This document shows, piece after piece, positions 1 to 8,658 of a stretch of 64,000 nt of DNA. The first letter of the stretch is position 1. Each line of letters opens with the position of its first letter. The notes beneath the pieces were generated by a model that was given only the letters and a program-made list of their open reading frames with translations, had not been told where the DNA came from and made no database searches. The stretch is from Solibacillus sp040273735 (GTDB lineage Bacteria; Bacillota; Bacilli; Bacillales_A; Planococcaceae), in assembly GCF_040273735.1 (NCBI RefSeq), contig NZ_JBELZM010000011.1, forward strand, positions 62,001 through 126,000, in the 5' to 3' direction. Both the position numbers and the translations under genes were made by a program.

Positions 1-1168
1 AACACAGGAAAGTATCAGCGGGATGAAAGTACTGAAAACGTTTGGTCAGCAGCAGGAGGATGTTGCGGATTTTACGAAGCTTTCCGATGAAGTTGTGGAA
101 AAAAATATGCGTGTGGCAAAAGTCGATTCATTATTTGACCCGACGATCAGCTTTGTTGTCGGGTTAAGTTTTATGCTAAGTCTTGGATTCGGGACGAAAT
201 TTATTTTGGAAGGTGCAATGACTGTCGGAGACTTAGTTACTTTCACTACGTATTTAAGTATTTTGATCTGGCCGATGCTGGCAATTGGAATGCTGTTCAA
301 TATCGTCGAGCGAGGCAGTGTTTCATATGACCGGATTGAACGTATCTTAAATACCCCGATTGAAATTGATGATAAGGTTGACGCAATTGAAGAAAATCCT
401 TCCGGGGATCTACTATTCAACGTCACTTCATTTACATTTCCTGAGGATGCTGCCCCGACATTAAACGATGTGCATTTTGAACTGAAACGCGGAGAAACAC
501 TCGGAATCGTCGGTAAAACAGGTGCAGGAAAGACGTCGATTTTAAAGCTGCTGCTGCGTGAGTTTGAAGGATATGAAGGAACAATTCAATTTGGTGAGCA
601 CAATATAAATGACTATAAGAAAGGTTCTTTGCGTCAGGCGATTGGTTATGTACCGCAAGATCATTTTCTTTTCTCGGCCACACTTTATTCCAATATTGCC
701 TTTGCCAATCCACGAGCAAGCATGGAGGAAGTTCGTGCAGCGGCAGCATTAGCGAATATTGATGAAGACATTATGAGCTTTACAGATGGCTATGACACTA
801 TTGTCGGAGAACGAGGGGTTTCCCTTTCAGGTGGACAGAAACAGAGAATTTCGATCGCTAGAGCATTACTGATGAAACCTGAACTGCTCATTTTGGATGA
901 TTCTTTATCTGCGGTTGATGCGCGTACAGAAGAAGCAATTTTACATGCATTAAAAGAAGAGCGGAAAAATGCGACAACGATCATTACATCACATCGTCTA
1001 AGCGCAATCCAGCAGGCACATGTCATTATCGTTGTTGATGAAGGTACAATTATTGAAAAAGGTACCCATGAACATTTAATGGCACTAGAAGGAAGCTATT
1101 ATGAAATGTACCAGTTACAGCAACTTGAGCAGTTAGTGGAACAGGGGGGTGACCACGATGGCGAATGA
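1..1168 (+). CDS. Heterodimeric ABC exporter, degenerate-site half (5' end outside window)
   Basis: C-terminal part of a fused membrane/ATPase half-transporter. The reading frame is open to the first base of the window, so the start lies upstream; the first ATG, at 23, falls inside the conserved region following the coupling helices and is not a start. The ATPase domain has Walker A (GKTGAGKT, about 512-535), signature LSGGQ (about 823) and Walker B ending LLILDD (about 883-902). Asp replaces the catalytic Glu after Walker B, as in the degenerate-site subunit of heterodimeric exporters such as BmrC (YheI). It overlaps the next gene, its likely partner. The substrate (drug or lipid) cannot be read from sequence. 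Confidence 0.9.
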   Translation, partial: TQESISGMKVLKTFGQQQEDVADFTKLSDEVVEKNMRVAKVDSLFDPTISFVVGLSFMLSLGFGTKFILEGAMTVGDLVTFTTYLSILIWPMLAIGMLFNIVERGSVSYDRIERILNTPIEIDDKVDAIEENPSGDLLFNVTSFTFPEDAAPTLNDVHFELKRGETLGIVGKTGAGKTSILKLLLREFEGYEGTIQFGEHNINDYKKGSLRQAIGYVPQDHFLFSATLYSNIAFANPRASMEEVRAAAALANIDEDIMSFTDGYDTIVGERGVSLSGGQKQRISIARALLMKPELLILDDSLSAVDARTEEAILHALKEERKNATTIITSHRLSAIQQAHVIIVVDEGTIIEKGTHEHLMALEGSYYEMYQLQQLEQLVEQGGDHDGE

Positions 1169-2924
1169 GACGATTACAAGTAAAGAACAGCGCCTCGTAT
1201 TAAAGCGCCTCTTTACGTATTTAAAGCCACATAAAAAAATACTGGCTATTGCGCTGTTTCTTCTTGTTTTAACTGTTTTAGGAGATATTATCGGTCCGTA
1301 TTTGATCAAAGTCTACATCGACGACCATTTAATGATCGGCAATTTTGATATGGCCCCAATCATTACACTTGGGGTTGGGTACTTTATTATACAATTACTG
1401 AACGTTATTATCACATATTATCAAAATATTAAATTCCAGGAGCTTGCACTAAAAGTTATTCAGCAACTGCGAATTGATGTATTTTCAAAAATTCATCGAC
1501 TTGGCATGCGCTATTTTGACCAGGTTCCGGCGGGTTCTATCGTGTCTAGGGCTACAAACGATACGGAAGCGATTAAAGATATGTTCGTTTCGGTACTCAT
1601 CAGCTTTGTACAGGCGGCATTTTTAATTGTCGGTGTGTATTTTGCGATGTTTTTCCTGAATGCAAAGCTTGCATTTTACATGCTTCTTTTGCTGCCAGTC
1701 ATTTTGTACATCATTTGGCTATACCGCAAAATGAGTTCGGTAGTGTATATGCGCATGCGGGAAAAACTGAGTGAGCTTAACGCGAAACTTTCTGAAACAT
1801 TATCAGGCATGAGCATCGTGCAGGCATTCCGTCAAGAACCGCGTTTCAATGACGAATTTGACCGTGTCAATGAAGAGCATTTCCAGTCAATGATGGCCAA
1901 CACGAAAATGAACAGTCTCCTGCTTCGTCCGATTATTGACTTAGTGTACTTTACAGCAATCGTTATTTTACTGTTTTACTTCGGATGGACATCATTTGAA
2001 ACGTCAGTTGAAGTCGGGGTTGTTTATGCGTTCATTACATATATGAACCGTTTCTTTGACCCGATCAATCAAGTAATGGAACGTCTTGCACTGTTCCAGC
2101 AAGCGATTGTAGCTGCATCCCGCGTATTTGAGCTGATAGATAATGAAGAGCTCGAGCCATCACAGGAAAATAAGCCGGTTCAAGTTTCAAATGGCCAAAT
2201 CGAATTTAAAAATGTGTCGTTTAGCTACGACGACAAGCAAGACGTGCTGAAAAATATTTCGTTCACGGTCAATCCTGGGGAGACGGTTGCGTTAGTCGGA
2301 CATACCGGCAGCGGAAAGAGTTCGATTATCAATCTCCTAATGCGTTTCTATGAGTTTAAGCGCGGTGAAATTTTAATTGACGGCCAGTCGATCAAAGATT
2401 ACGAACAACGGGAGCTACGGGAAAAAATGGGGCTCGTGCTTCAAGACCCGTTCCTGTTTTACGGAACGATTGATTCGAACATTCGACTGTATAATGAAAG
2501 TCTTACATTACAGAAGGTGAAGGAAGCGGCGGAATTTGTGCAGGCAAATGATTTCATTGAATCGCTTCCGGATGGCTATGGAAGCCGTGTGACAGAGCGT
2601 GGTTCGACATTTTCAAGCGGGCAGCGCCAACTGGTGGCGTTTGCGCGGACAATTGCGACAAATCCGAAAATCCTTGTGCTCGACGAAGCAACGGCAGCGA
2701 TTGATACCGAAACAGAAGTCGGCATTCAGCAGTCATTGGAAAAAATGCGCAAAGGCCGTACAACAATCGCGATCGCCCACAGACTTTCAACAATTCAGGA
2801 TGCCGAGCAAATATTATTATTGCATAAAGGCGAGATCGTCGAACGCGGTACACACCAGCAGCTCATCGCACAAAAAGGGTTATATCACAAAATGTACTTA
2901 CTGCAAAATGGTATAGTAGAATAA
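1158..2924 (+). CDS. Heterodimeric ABC exporter, catalytic half
   Basis: A 588-residue membrane-fused ATPase with six membrane helices in the first 310 residues, then a nucleotide-binding domain with Walker A (GHTGSGKSS, about 2299-2325), signature FSSGQ (about 2611) and Walker B plus catalytic Glu (LVLDEA, about 2671). The altered signature (SSGQ for SGGQ) together with the partner's Asp builds one inactive and one active ATP site, as in BmrD (YheH), YknV or YfiC. An upstream GTG at 1149 is possible, but the G-rich ribosome site at 1145-1152 is correctly spaced for the ATG at 1158. The 11-bp overlap with the upstream gene implies translational coupling. Confidence 0.92.
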   Translation: MANETITSKEQRLVLKRLFTYLKPHKKILAIALFLLVLTVLGDIIGPYLIKVYIDDHLMIGNFDMAPIITLGVGYFIIQLLNVIITYYQNIKFQELALKVIQQLRIDVFSKIHRLGMRYFDQVPAGSIVSRATNDTEAIKDMFVSVLISFVQAAFLIVGVYFAMFFLNAKLAFYMLLLLPVILYIIWLYRKMSSVVYMRMREKLSELNAKLSETLSGMSIVQAFRQEPRFNDEFDRVNEEHFQSMMANTKMNSLLLRPIIDLVYFTAIVILLFYFGWTSFETSVEVGVVYAFITYMNRFFDPINQVMERLALFQQAIVAASRVFELIDNEELEPSQENKPVQVSNGQIEFKNVSFSYDDKQDVLKNISFTVNPGETVALVGHTGSGKSSIINLLMRFYEFKRGEILIDGQSIKDYEQRELREKMGLVLQDPFLFYGTIDSNIRLYNESLTLQKVKEAAEFVQANDFIESLPDGYGSRVTERGSTFSSGQRQLVAFARTIATNPKILVLDEATAAIDTETEVGIQQSLEKMRKGRTTIAIAHRLSTIQDAEQILLLHKGEIVERGTHQQLIAQKGLYHKMYLLQNGIVE

Positions 2925-3010
2925 TTTAAACTGCGCTATTAAGCTACAATTATTTACTTCTCAAATATGGACATCTATAATGAGAGTATCAAAAATTAGA
3001 AGGTGCACCA

Positions 3011-3937
3011 ATGTCAGAACTAAAAAAGGGCGTCATTTTAGCAATCGGCGCCTATTTAATGTGGGGGATCATTCCCTTGTACTGGAAGCAGCTGCAGCAT
3101 GTCGGCAGTGTAGAAATATTAGTGGGACGTGTAATTTGGTCCTTTGTATTCACCGTTCTGTTTGTGTTGCTGATCCGTCAGTACAAACAGATGATAGCAG
3201 ATATAAAAATGCTATGGAAAAATAAGAAACAGTTTTTTTTACTGTTCGTAGCATCGGTTTTTGTTTCGCTCAATTGGGGAATCTTTATTTGGGCAGTAAA
3301 CAATGGACATTTACTACAGACGAGTTTAGGTTACTATATTAACCCGCTTATATCCGTATTGTTCGGATTATTCTTTTTTAAAGAGAAAATTTCCCGGGCA
3401 ACTGCGGTAGCCGTAATCATTGCGGCCATCGGGGTAGGGTATCAGGCGGTATTAGGCGGAACGATTCCATGGGTATCACTGGCACTGGCGCTAACATTTG
3501 CTTTTTACGGTGTAATTAAAAAGCAAATCCCGCTCGATGCGACACGCGGACTCGCAATCGAAACATTATTTGTTTTACCGATTGCCGTTTCGATATACAT
3601 CTATTTAATGAAAACGTCGGAAATTGCCTTTATGCAAGTGGACTGGAAAACCAATCTATTGTTAATGGGCGGCGGGATTGTAACGGCCTTGCCACTTGTC
3701 CTATTTGCAAAAAGTGCTCAAAAAATTCCACTTTATTTAATGGGCTTTATTCAATTTTTGGCACCAACGATCAGCTTAATGCTGGGAATCTTTTTATACA
3801 AGGAGCCTTTTACACTAACAGAATTCATCACTTTCGTATGTATTTGGCTGGCGGTCTTCATCTTTTCGGCATCCAAAGTGCTGGAAGCGAGAAAACATCA
3901 TGCGACGTATAAAAAAGAGAAGGAAGTTAAAGTTTAA
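3011..3937 (+). CDS. rarD: RarD/EamA-family permease
   Basis: A 308-residue integral membrane protein with about ten hydrophobic helices arranged as two EamA-like halves, matching the RarD (chloramphenicol-sensitive) subgroup of the drug/metabolite transporter superfamily. Typical features are the N-terminal GAYLMWGIIPLYWK segment and the FWxSxxWG-like loop near residue 90. It has an AGAAGGTG ribosome site and its own upstream region, so it is probably separate from the ABC pair. The transported substrate of RarD proteins is not established. The last residues are basic (HHATYKKEKEVKV). A strong hairpin terminator follows. Confidence 0.9.
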   Translation: MSELKKGVILAIGAYLMWGIIPLYWKQLQHVGSVEILVGRVIWSFVFTVLFVLLIRQYKQMIADIKMLWKNKKQFFLLFVASVFVSLNWGIFIWAVNNGHLLQTSLGYYINPLISVLFGLFFFKEKISRATAVAVIIAAIGVGYQAVLGGTIPWVSLALALTFAFYGVIKKQIPLDATRGLAIETLFVLPIAVSIYIYLMKTSEIAFMQVDWKTNLLLMGGGIVTALPLVLFAKSAQKIPLYLMGFIQFLAPTISLMLGIFLYKEPFTLTEFITFVCIWLAVFIFSASKVLEARKHHATYKKEKEVKV

Positions 3938-3949
3938 TCGAGCGTTCAA

Positions 3950-3996
3950 AATTAAAAAACGACCGTTTTGCACATGCAAATGGTCGTTTTTTAATT
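3950..3996. terminator. Bidirectional intrinsic terminator
   Basis: A 15-bp arm AATTAAAAAACGACC at 3950-3964 pairs with its complement at 3982-3996. The A and T runs at either side allow it to stop both rarD (+) and the convergent carboxypeptidase gene (-). Confidence 0.9.
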
Positions 3997-4022
3997 ATCC
4001 AATTATCAATAACGAACGCCCA

Positions 4023-4823
4023 TCATATTTCCTCCAATACGGAAGTAATAATATACCCTCCGACATTATCACCGGATACCTTAACATTTGTAGATTCAAG
4101 TGTATTAACAGCTGTCTTGTTATCGGTATAATGGACAAAATATGTTGTATCATCCAATTTCATTTTATAAAATTGCTTTTCTTTAAGATAAGCAATATAT
4201 TCCTCAAAAACGAAGTCGTGCTGCTCCATCATCACGCTATGGGGCAAGCCTATGTAGCGGAAATGCCATGGTTCATACTCTATCCCGGTAATGTCGACCT
4301 TATGTTTAGGATAGCGTAGAATATAGCCAAACTCCGCTGCATGTTCTTCCATCCATTTTCCTTCTGCAACGTTTTCCATTTTGCCGACAGTTGAACCAAT
4401 ATCAATCGATAAACCCGTCTGATGTTCACTATATCCGGCAGGCAGGGCATAATCGGCACCGTATTGTTCATAAAGTTGTTTCTGAAGTTTTCCGCTGCGA
4501 TAGGCACTATTGATGATGAAATGCTCGATTCCATCATCCGCTGCTGCATTGAATAATTGCTTGAGAGGTGCAATAGCCTGTTCTTCAAGAAAATATTCTG
4601 AATTGACGATTACATTTTTGGCAAGATCATCAGGAATAGGGGTTAAATTGCCTGGTTCATTCTGTAATGCGATGTCCCGGTTTACAAGGACAAGATCTCC
4701 GTTTGAAACGGAATACGATGCTAGTGAAAGCTGCTGAGGTAAGTCGGGAGCACCAACTTGTTCAGTCGTAAAAAATTGAAAGCCAGTCATGGCAAAAATA
4801 AGTATAAAAATAATCTTTTTCAT
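4023..4823 (-). CDS. M15 family D-alanyl-D-alanine carboxypeptidase (VanY/YodJ-like)
   Basis: A 266-residue secreted zinc peptidase. An N-terminal hydrophobic signal (MKKIIFILIFAMTGFQFF) leads to an M15B domain. Zinc ligands and catalytic residues are visible: His134 and Asp141 in SEHQTGLSID, Glu184 and His187 in EPWHFRY, and the substrate-binding SAYRS at 106-110. The family trims the terminal D-Ala of peptidoglycan stem peptides outside the membrane. No lipobox Cys is evident, so release or anchoring by an uncleaved signal are both possible. Start supported by an AAGGAGCG ribosome site. It stands alone between convergent neighbours, so nothing suggests a vancomycin-resistance cluster. Confidence 0.9.
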   Translation of the reverse strand: MKKIIFILIFAMTGFQFFTTEQVGAPDLPQQLSLASYSVSNGDLVLVNRDIALQNEPGNLTPIPDDLAKNVIVNSEYFLEEQAIAPLKQLFNAAADDGIEHFIINSAYRSGKLQKQLYEQYGADYALPAGYSEHQTGLSIDIGSTVGKMENVAEGKWMEEHAAEFGYILRYPKHKVDITGIEYEPWHFRYIGLPHSVMMEQHDFVFEEYIAYLKEKQFYKMKLDDTTYFVHYTDNKTAVNTLESTNVKVSGDNVGGYIITSVLEEI

Positions 4824-4954
4824 AATAACGCTCCTTCAATCTAAGCATAGCAAATAAAACGGAAAATTGAAGGATAAATTGTGGAGATATTCCGAAGAAC
4901 TATGAAAACAAGATATAGCTCCTTTGAAATTATTTGTGTATGGAAATACAAATA

Positions 4955-4998
4955 AAAATAGAAACCATCTCAAACATTAATGTTAGGAGAGGTTTCTA
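4955..4998 (-). terminator. Terminator of the MFS gene
   Basis: On the minus strand AGAAACC pairs with GGTTTCT around an inner AACAT/ATGTT hairpin and is followed by a T-rich tract, 20 bp past the MFS stop codon. Confidence 0.75.
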
Positions 4999-5018
4999 TC
5001 CATTTCTGCTTAAATGTA

Positions 5019-6251
5019 TTATAGCGAGTGTTTTTTGGATAATGGCGAGAATTCATTCGCCGTACATACGTTTTGTTTATTTTCAACAACCATCCAAACT
5101 AACGTAATACTTGCTGCAATGATAACCATGAAAAATCCGTATAGGGGCGTATTGTCCAGTGACTGATAATGAACAATTAAACCGCCTACATATGAACCAA
5201 GGAAAATCCCAATATTGAATGCTGAAATATTTAAAGCGGAAGCCATCGCAGTGGCTGCTGGGACATATTTTTCGGAAAGTTGAACAGCATAAAGTTGTAA
5301 GCCAGGCACATTCATGAACATAAACAGCCCCATTGCTAATACCATTATGAGCCCAATTATTTTGGAATCAAATGAGAAGTATACACCAAGTAACGTTAAC
5401 GCTAGTCCTATAAAGAAGATGAATATTGCACGCAGTGGATTAGTGTTAGCAAAATGGCCACCGATTGTATTACCAATAGCGACACAAATTCCGTATACAA
5501 CTAATATTACGACAATCGCATGGGGGGAGTAGCCCATCTGATTTTCAAGAATAGGGGACACATATGTGTAGACAACAAATACGCCGCCGTAACCCATTGC
5601 TGTAATAAATAAAATTAATAGCATACGGAAATTGCTTAATACTTTACCGATATCACCTAATGAAATTGGTTTACTCTTTGTTAAATTATTTGGTACAAGG
5701 AATGCATTGCTGATTAACCCAATTATGCCAATGATGACGATGAAAATGAATGACAGACGCCAATCCATAACCTGGCCAATGAATGTTCCTAAAGGTACTC
5801 CACTGACAGTTGCCAAAGTTAATCCTGAAAACATAAAAGCAATGGCACTTGCCCGTTTGTTAGGTGCTACAACGTCAGCTGCAATAACTGCCGCAATCGA
5901 CATAAATACCCCGTGAGCAAAAGCCGAAATAATGCGTCCGATCAACAGTAAAGTAAATGTGGGTGCTATCGCTACCCATAAATTGCCGACGATAAAAAGA
6001 ACCATTACGAGCAGCAGCACCTTTTTACGTTCAAGCCGGGATGTTAAAACTGTTAAAATGGGTGCTCCGATGGTAACGCCTAATGCATAGATTGATACTG
6101 TTAATCCTGCAGTACTTAAAGTAATACCAAATTCATTTGTGATTAGCGGGAGCAACCCAACACTGATAAATTCTGTGGAACCGATACCAAATGAACTAAT
6201 TGCTAATGCAAGAAGTGTTAATTTGGCATTTGGTGTTTTTGATGTAGACAT
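5019..6251 (-). CDS. ytbD: DHA1-family MFS exporter (YtbD-like)
   Basis: A 410-residue, 12-helix major facilitator protein of the AraJ/YtbD drug-proton antiporter group, with the loop 2-3 motif around RLERKKVLLL and GVPLGTFIG typical of motif C exporters. The open frame extends to 6299, but the AAAGGAG site about 6260-6266 is placed for the ATG at 6251 (MSTSKTPNAK), which gives the usual short cytosolic N-terminus. It is divergent from an HxlR regulator, with an aldo-keto reductase beyond: the same three partners as ytbD, ytcD and ytbE of B. subtilis, which suggests one regulon handling an electrophile or aldehyde. Confidence 0.88.
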   Translation of the reverse strand: MSTSKTPNAKLTLLALAISSFGIGSTEFISVGLLPLITNEFGITLSTAGLTVSIYALGVTIGAPILTVLTSRLERKKVLLLVMVLFIVGNLWVAIAPTFTLLLIGRIISAFAHGVFMSIAAVIAADVVAPNKRASAIAFMFSGLTLATVSGVPLGTFIGQVMDWRLSFIFIVIIGIIGLISNAFLVPNNLTKSKPISLGDIGKVLSNFRMLLILFITAMGYGGVFVVYTYVSPILENQMGYSPHAIVVILVVYGICVAIGNTIGGHFANTNPLRAIFIFFIGLALTLLGVYFSFDSKIIGLIMVLAMGLFMFMNVPGLQLYAVQLSEKYVPAATAMASALNISAFNIGIFLGSYVGGLIVHYQSLDNTPLYGFFMVIIAASITLVWMVVENKQNVCTANEFSPLSKKHSL

Positions 6252-6322
6252 ATTAAAATAACTCCTTTGATTTATTTTATAGGGTATAGTATTATTCATA
6301 CATACCTTGATAGCGTGTACAG

Positions 6323-6333
6323 TACTTTTAGTA
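6323..6333. promoter_or_regulatory. Candidate HxlR-type operator
   Basis: Perfect short dyad TACT-TTT-AGTA in the 110-bp divergent region between the MFS gene and the HxlR gene. HxlR/DUF24 regulators such as YodB bind short TACT/AGTA dyads near their own genes; assignment to this regulator is inference. Confidence 0.4.
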
Positions 6334-6361
6334 ACTTTTGAATAATAGTGGGGGTTTTAAA

Positions 6362-6745
6362 ATGAAAAAAGTTTATAATATCGGTGTAGAAGCAACACTT
6401 GAAGTCATTGGGGGTAAATGGAAACCTGTCATTCTTTGTCACCTCAATCACCATGGTCAAATACGTACGAATGAATTTCGCCGATTAATTCCCGGCATTT
6501 CTCAGAAAATGCTGACGTCCCAATTACGCGAGCTTGAGCAATGCGGTTTAATTAATCGTAAGGTGTACAACCAAGTACCACCGAAAGTTGAATATTCTTT
6601 AACCCCATATGGACACGAGATGGAGCCGGTGCTCAATTTACTTTGCACGTGGGGCGAGAATCACATTGAAAAATTAAAAGAGAATGGTGAAGAAGTTCTT
6701 CTTATGCAGCGAGATGATGATATTGCTGAGAAAAAGCTATCTTAA
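6362..6745 (+). CDS. ytcD: HxlR (DUF24) family transcriptional regulator, YtcD-like
   Basis: A 127-residue winged-helix protein with the family hallmarks GGKWKPVILCHL near residue 18, FRRLIPGISQKMLTSQLRELE (recognition region) and the wing PPKVEYSLTPYG. These regulators sense electrophiles, disulfides or aldehydes through cysteines; Cys23, Cys61 and a Cys near residue 96 are present. Its own ATG at 6362 is preferred to the upstream TTG at 6338 because GTGGGGG precedes it by about seven bases. Divergent from the MFS exporter and likely its regulator. Confidence 0.9.
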   Translation: MKKVYNIGVEATLEVIGGKWKPVILCHLNHHGQIRTNEFRRLIPGISQKMLTSQLRELEQCGLINRKVYNQVPPKVEYSLTPYGHEMEPVLNLLCTWGENHIEKLKENGEEVLLMQRDDDIAEKKLS

Positions 6746-6751
6746 TAAATA

Positions 6752-6790
6752 ACGAAAGCCTCAAGTTAATAAGATCTTGAGGCTTTTCGT
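6752..6790. terminator. Bidirectional terminator
   Basis: Arm ACGAAAGCCTCAAG pairs with CTTGAGGCTTTTCGT (one A bulge). It lies between the convergent HxlR and aldo-keto reductase genes. Confidence 0.88.
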
Positions 6791-6819
6791 CTCTGCAATT
6801 TTCAAATCTTCAATTTAAA

Positions 6820-7659
6820 CTAGAAATCAAAAGCTTCCGGATCTGGACCGACACGTTTATCTAAATTCATCGCATTAATTATCTGCATTTCTTCATCAGT
6901 AAGTCTAAAGTCAAAAATGTCGCCGTTTTGTGCCATCCGCTCTTTACGAACTGATTTAGGAATCGTGATTACCCCATTTTGAATATCCCAACGTAAAATA
7001 ACTTGAGAATTTGATTTTCCATACTTTTCAGCAATTTTTGCAATCGTTGTATCATCAAGTAGACCGCCTTGCATTAATGGAGCCCAAGCCTCCAACTGAA
7101 TATTGTGTTCTTTACAAAACGCTCGTAATGATTGTTGTTGTAAACGCGGGTGAAACTCTACTTGGTTAATGACTGGTGTTACACGAGCAGCTTTCAATAA
7201 ATCCTGCAGATGCGAGATATTGAAATTGCAAACCCCGATTGCTCTGATTTTGCCTTCCAGATACAGATTCTCTAAAGCATTCCAAGATTCGGCAAATTTA
7301 TTTTTACCCGGCCAGTGGATTAAATATAGATCCAAATAATCCAGTCCTAATTTTTCAAGGCTTTCTTCGTAAGCTGAAATAGTTTCCTCATAATTTAAAC
7401 CGGCGTTCCAAACTTTAGAAGTGATGAATAAGTCCTTTCTATTTAAACCGGTAGAAGCCAGTGCTAATTTAATGCCCTCTCCAACACCAGCTTCGTTACC
7501 GTAAATAGCGGCTGTATCAATGCTACGGTAACCTGTCTCAATCGCATTTTTAACAATTTCTGCCGTTGTATCGTTTTCCACCTGAAAGACGCCAAGGCCC
7601 AGTGCCGGCATTTCTACCTCATTATTTAATTTGATTGTATCCTGTAAACTAGTTATCAT
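6820..7659 (-). CDS. ytbE: Aldo-keto reductase (YtbE-like)
   Basis: A 279-residue NADPH-dependent aldo-keto reductase with full catalytic tetrad: Asp48 and Tyr53 (SIDTAAIYGNE), Lys82 (TSKVWN) and His115 (LIHWPG). The C-terminal IPKSVRKERM segment is the NADP phosphate-binding motif. The family reduces aldehydes such as methylglyoxal in the cytosol. It sits two genes from the MFS exporter and the HxlR regulator, as in the B. subtilis yt cluster. Ribosome site TTGGAGGAGC. Confidence 0.93.
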   Translation of the reverse strand: MITSLQDTIKLNNEVEMPALGLGVFQVENDTTAEIVKNAIETGYRSIDTAAIYGNEAGVGEGIKLALASTGLNRKDLFITSKVWNAGLNYEETISAYEESLEKLGLDYLDLYLIHWPGKNKFAESWNALENLYLEGKIRAIGVCNFNISHLQDLLKAARVTPVINQVEFHPRLQQQSLRAFCKEHNIQLEAWAPLMQGGLLDDTTIAKIAEKYGKSNSQVILRWDIQNGVITIPKSVRKERMAQNGDIFDFRLTDEEMQIINAMNLDKRVGPDPEAFDF

Positions 7660-8112
7660 TTATTGCTCCTCCAATTGAATAAGTATTTCGTTGCTTTTTT
7701 ATTATGGATCTACTTGAAAGTTAAAAAAAGTACGCACTTTTTCGTTTCATAGCAACGTGGAGGTTCCTATTGAGTCAAATCAACCGTTTGAAGAGAAAGT
7801 TTTTTAGAAAAATTACAAGATGGGGAAAAGGAAGGGGGTAAAACACTTTTACTACTAAAGAATTTTTGTTTTCCATCATTATAAATACCCAATTAACCTT
7901 TAATAAAGATAAGAAACAACTGTTTTAATACTTTCAATATTAAAAATAATGAAGCGAAATTTTTATTATAAAATACACAAAATTACGCTAAATACATAAA
8001 AACGAAATTTTTTTAAATAATAAAATTACAGAATATTCTTGAATTAAGTTTTTCGGTCTTTTATTTCCGTTTTCTAATTGTAACAAACGAATCTTTGTGC
8101 TATCGTTGCTTA
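7660..8112. other. Long A+T-rich intergenic region, no gene seen
   Basis: About 450 bp upstream of the divergent aldo-keto reductase and yjlC-ndh genes. It is strongly A+T rich with many poly-A/T runs. A small hairpin AAAAAGT-ACGC-ACTTTTT lies near 7724-7742. A 64-codon minus frame at 7988-8182 has no ribosome site or recognisable product. I see no other structure. Confidence 0.6.
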
Positions 8113-8140
8113 TTGAATGGTATGTGAAAGTTTTTACAAT
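8113..8140 (+). promoter_or_regulatory. Sigma-A promoter with overlapping Rex operator for yjlC-ndh
   Basis: TTGAAT at 8113-8118 and TACAAT at 8135-8140 are 16 bp apart. Within the promoter, ATGTGAAAGTTTTTACAA (8122-8139) matches the Rex dyad TTGTGAA-N4-TTCACAA with one mismatch per arm. Rex is the NADH/NAD+-responsive repressor and controls ndh in B. subtilis. A site inside the -35/-10 spacer would block polymerase when NADH is low. Confidence 0.72.
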
Positions 8141-8194
8141 CGGGTATGAAATTTTCGAAAAAATAATATTAAGTGATGGCAAAGGAGAGTTATT

Positions 8195-8623
8195 ATGTCA
8201 GAAATGAATAATCAGCAGGTAGAAAAAGTGGCTGTTACACAAGAGCAATTAGATGTATTAGATCAGTTACTAAAGCCAGAGGTACAAGCTTCATTAACTA
8301 CTTTAGTAGATAACTTACCAAAATTGGCTGAGATGACTACATTATTAACAAAAACGTATGAATTCGCTACTAGTGTTGCAACAGATGAAACATTAAAAAA
8401 TGATACTGTTGCTGCTGTAACAGAAATGGCCAGCCCAGTTGTTGGTACTGCTAAATCATTGGCACAAACAGCGATCGAAGCGAAAGACCGTGCTGAAGTT
8501 AGCAATGAGACAGTAGGCGTTTTCGGCTTATTAAAAATGTTAAAAGACCCACAAGTTCAAGGGGCATTACGTTTTGCTAATGCATTTTTACAAGTAGCAT
8601 CTGAACGTAAACAAATGAAATAA
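8195..8623 (+). CDS. yjlC: DUF1641 protein, YjlC-like
   Basis: A 142-residue mostly helical protein with the DUF1641 pattern: LDQLLKPEVQASLTTLVDNLPKL near residues 24-45 and GVFGLLKMLKDPQVQGALRFANAFL near 108-132. Its function is unproven. The same gene precedes ndh in B. subtilis (yjlC-ndh), and DUF1641 proteins often accompany redox dehydrogenases, so a role with the NADH dehydrogenase is likely. A good AAAGGAG site sets the start. It is 35 bp from ndh with no terminator between, so the two are one operon. Confidence 0.85.
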   Translation: MSEMNNQQVEKVAVTQEQLDVLDQLLKPEVQASLTTLVDNLPKLAEMTTLLTKTYEFATSVATDETLKNDTVAAVTEMASPVVGTAKSLAQTAIEAKDRAEVSNETVGVFGLLKMLKDPQVQGALRFANAFLQVASERKQMK

Positions 8624-8658
8624 TTTGTACAATCTAATCTTATTGGAGGATTTTTAAT

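Noticed and set aside
7988..8182. 64-codon minus-strand frame upstream of the yjlC-ndh operon
   Set aside because: No ribosome site, low-complexity A+T-rich sequence, and it covers the ndh promoter and Rex operator.
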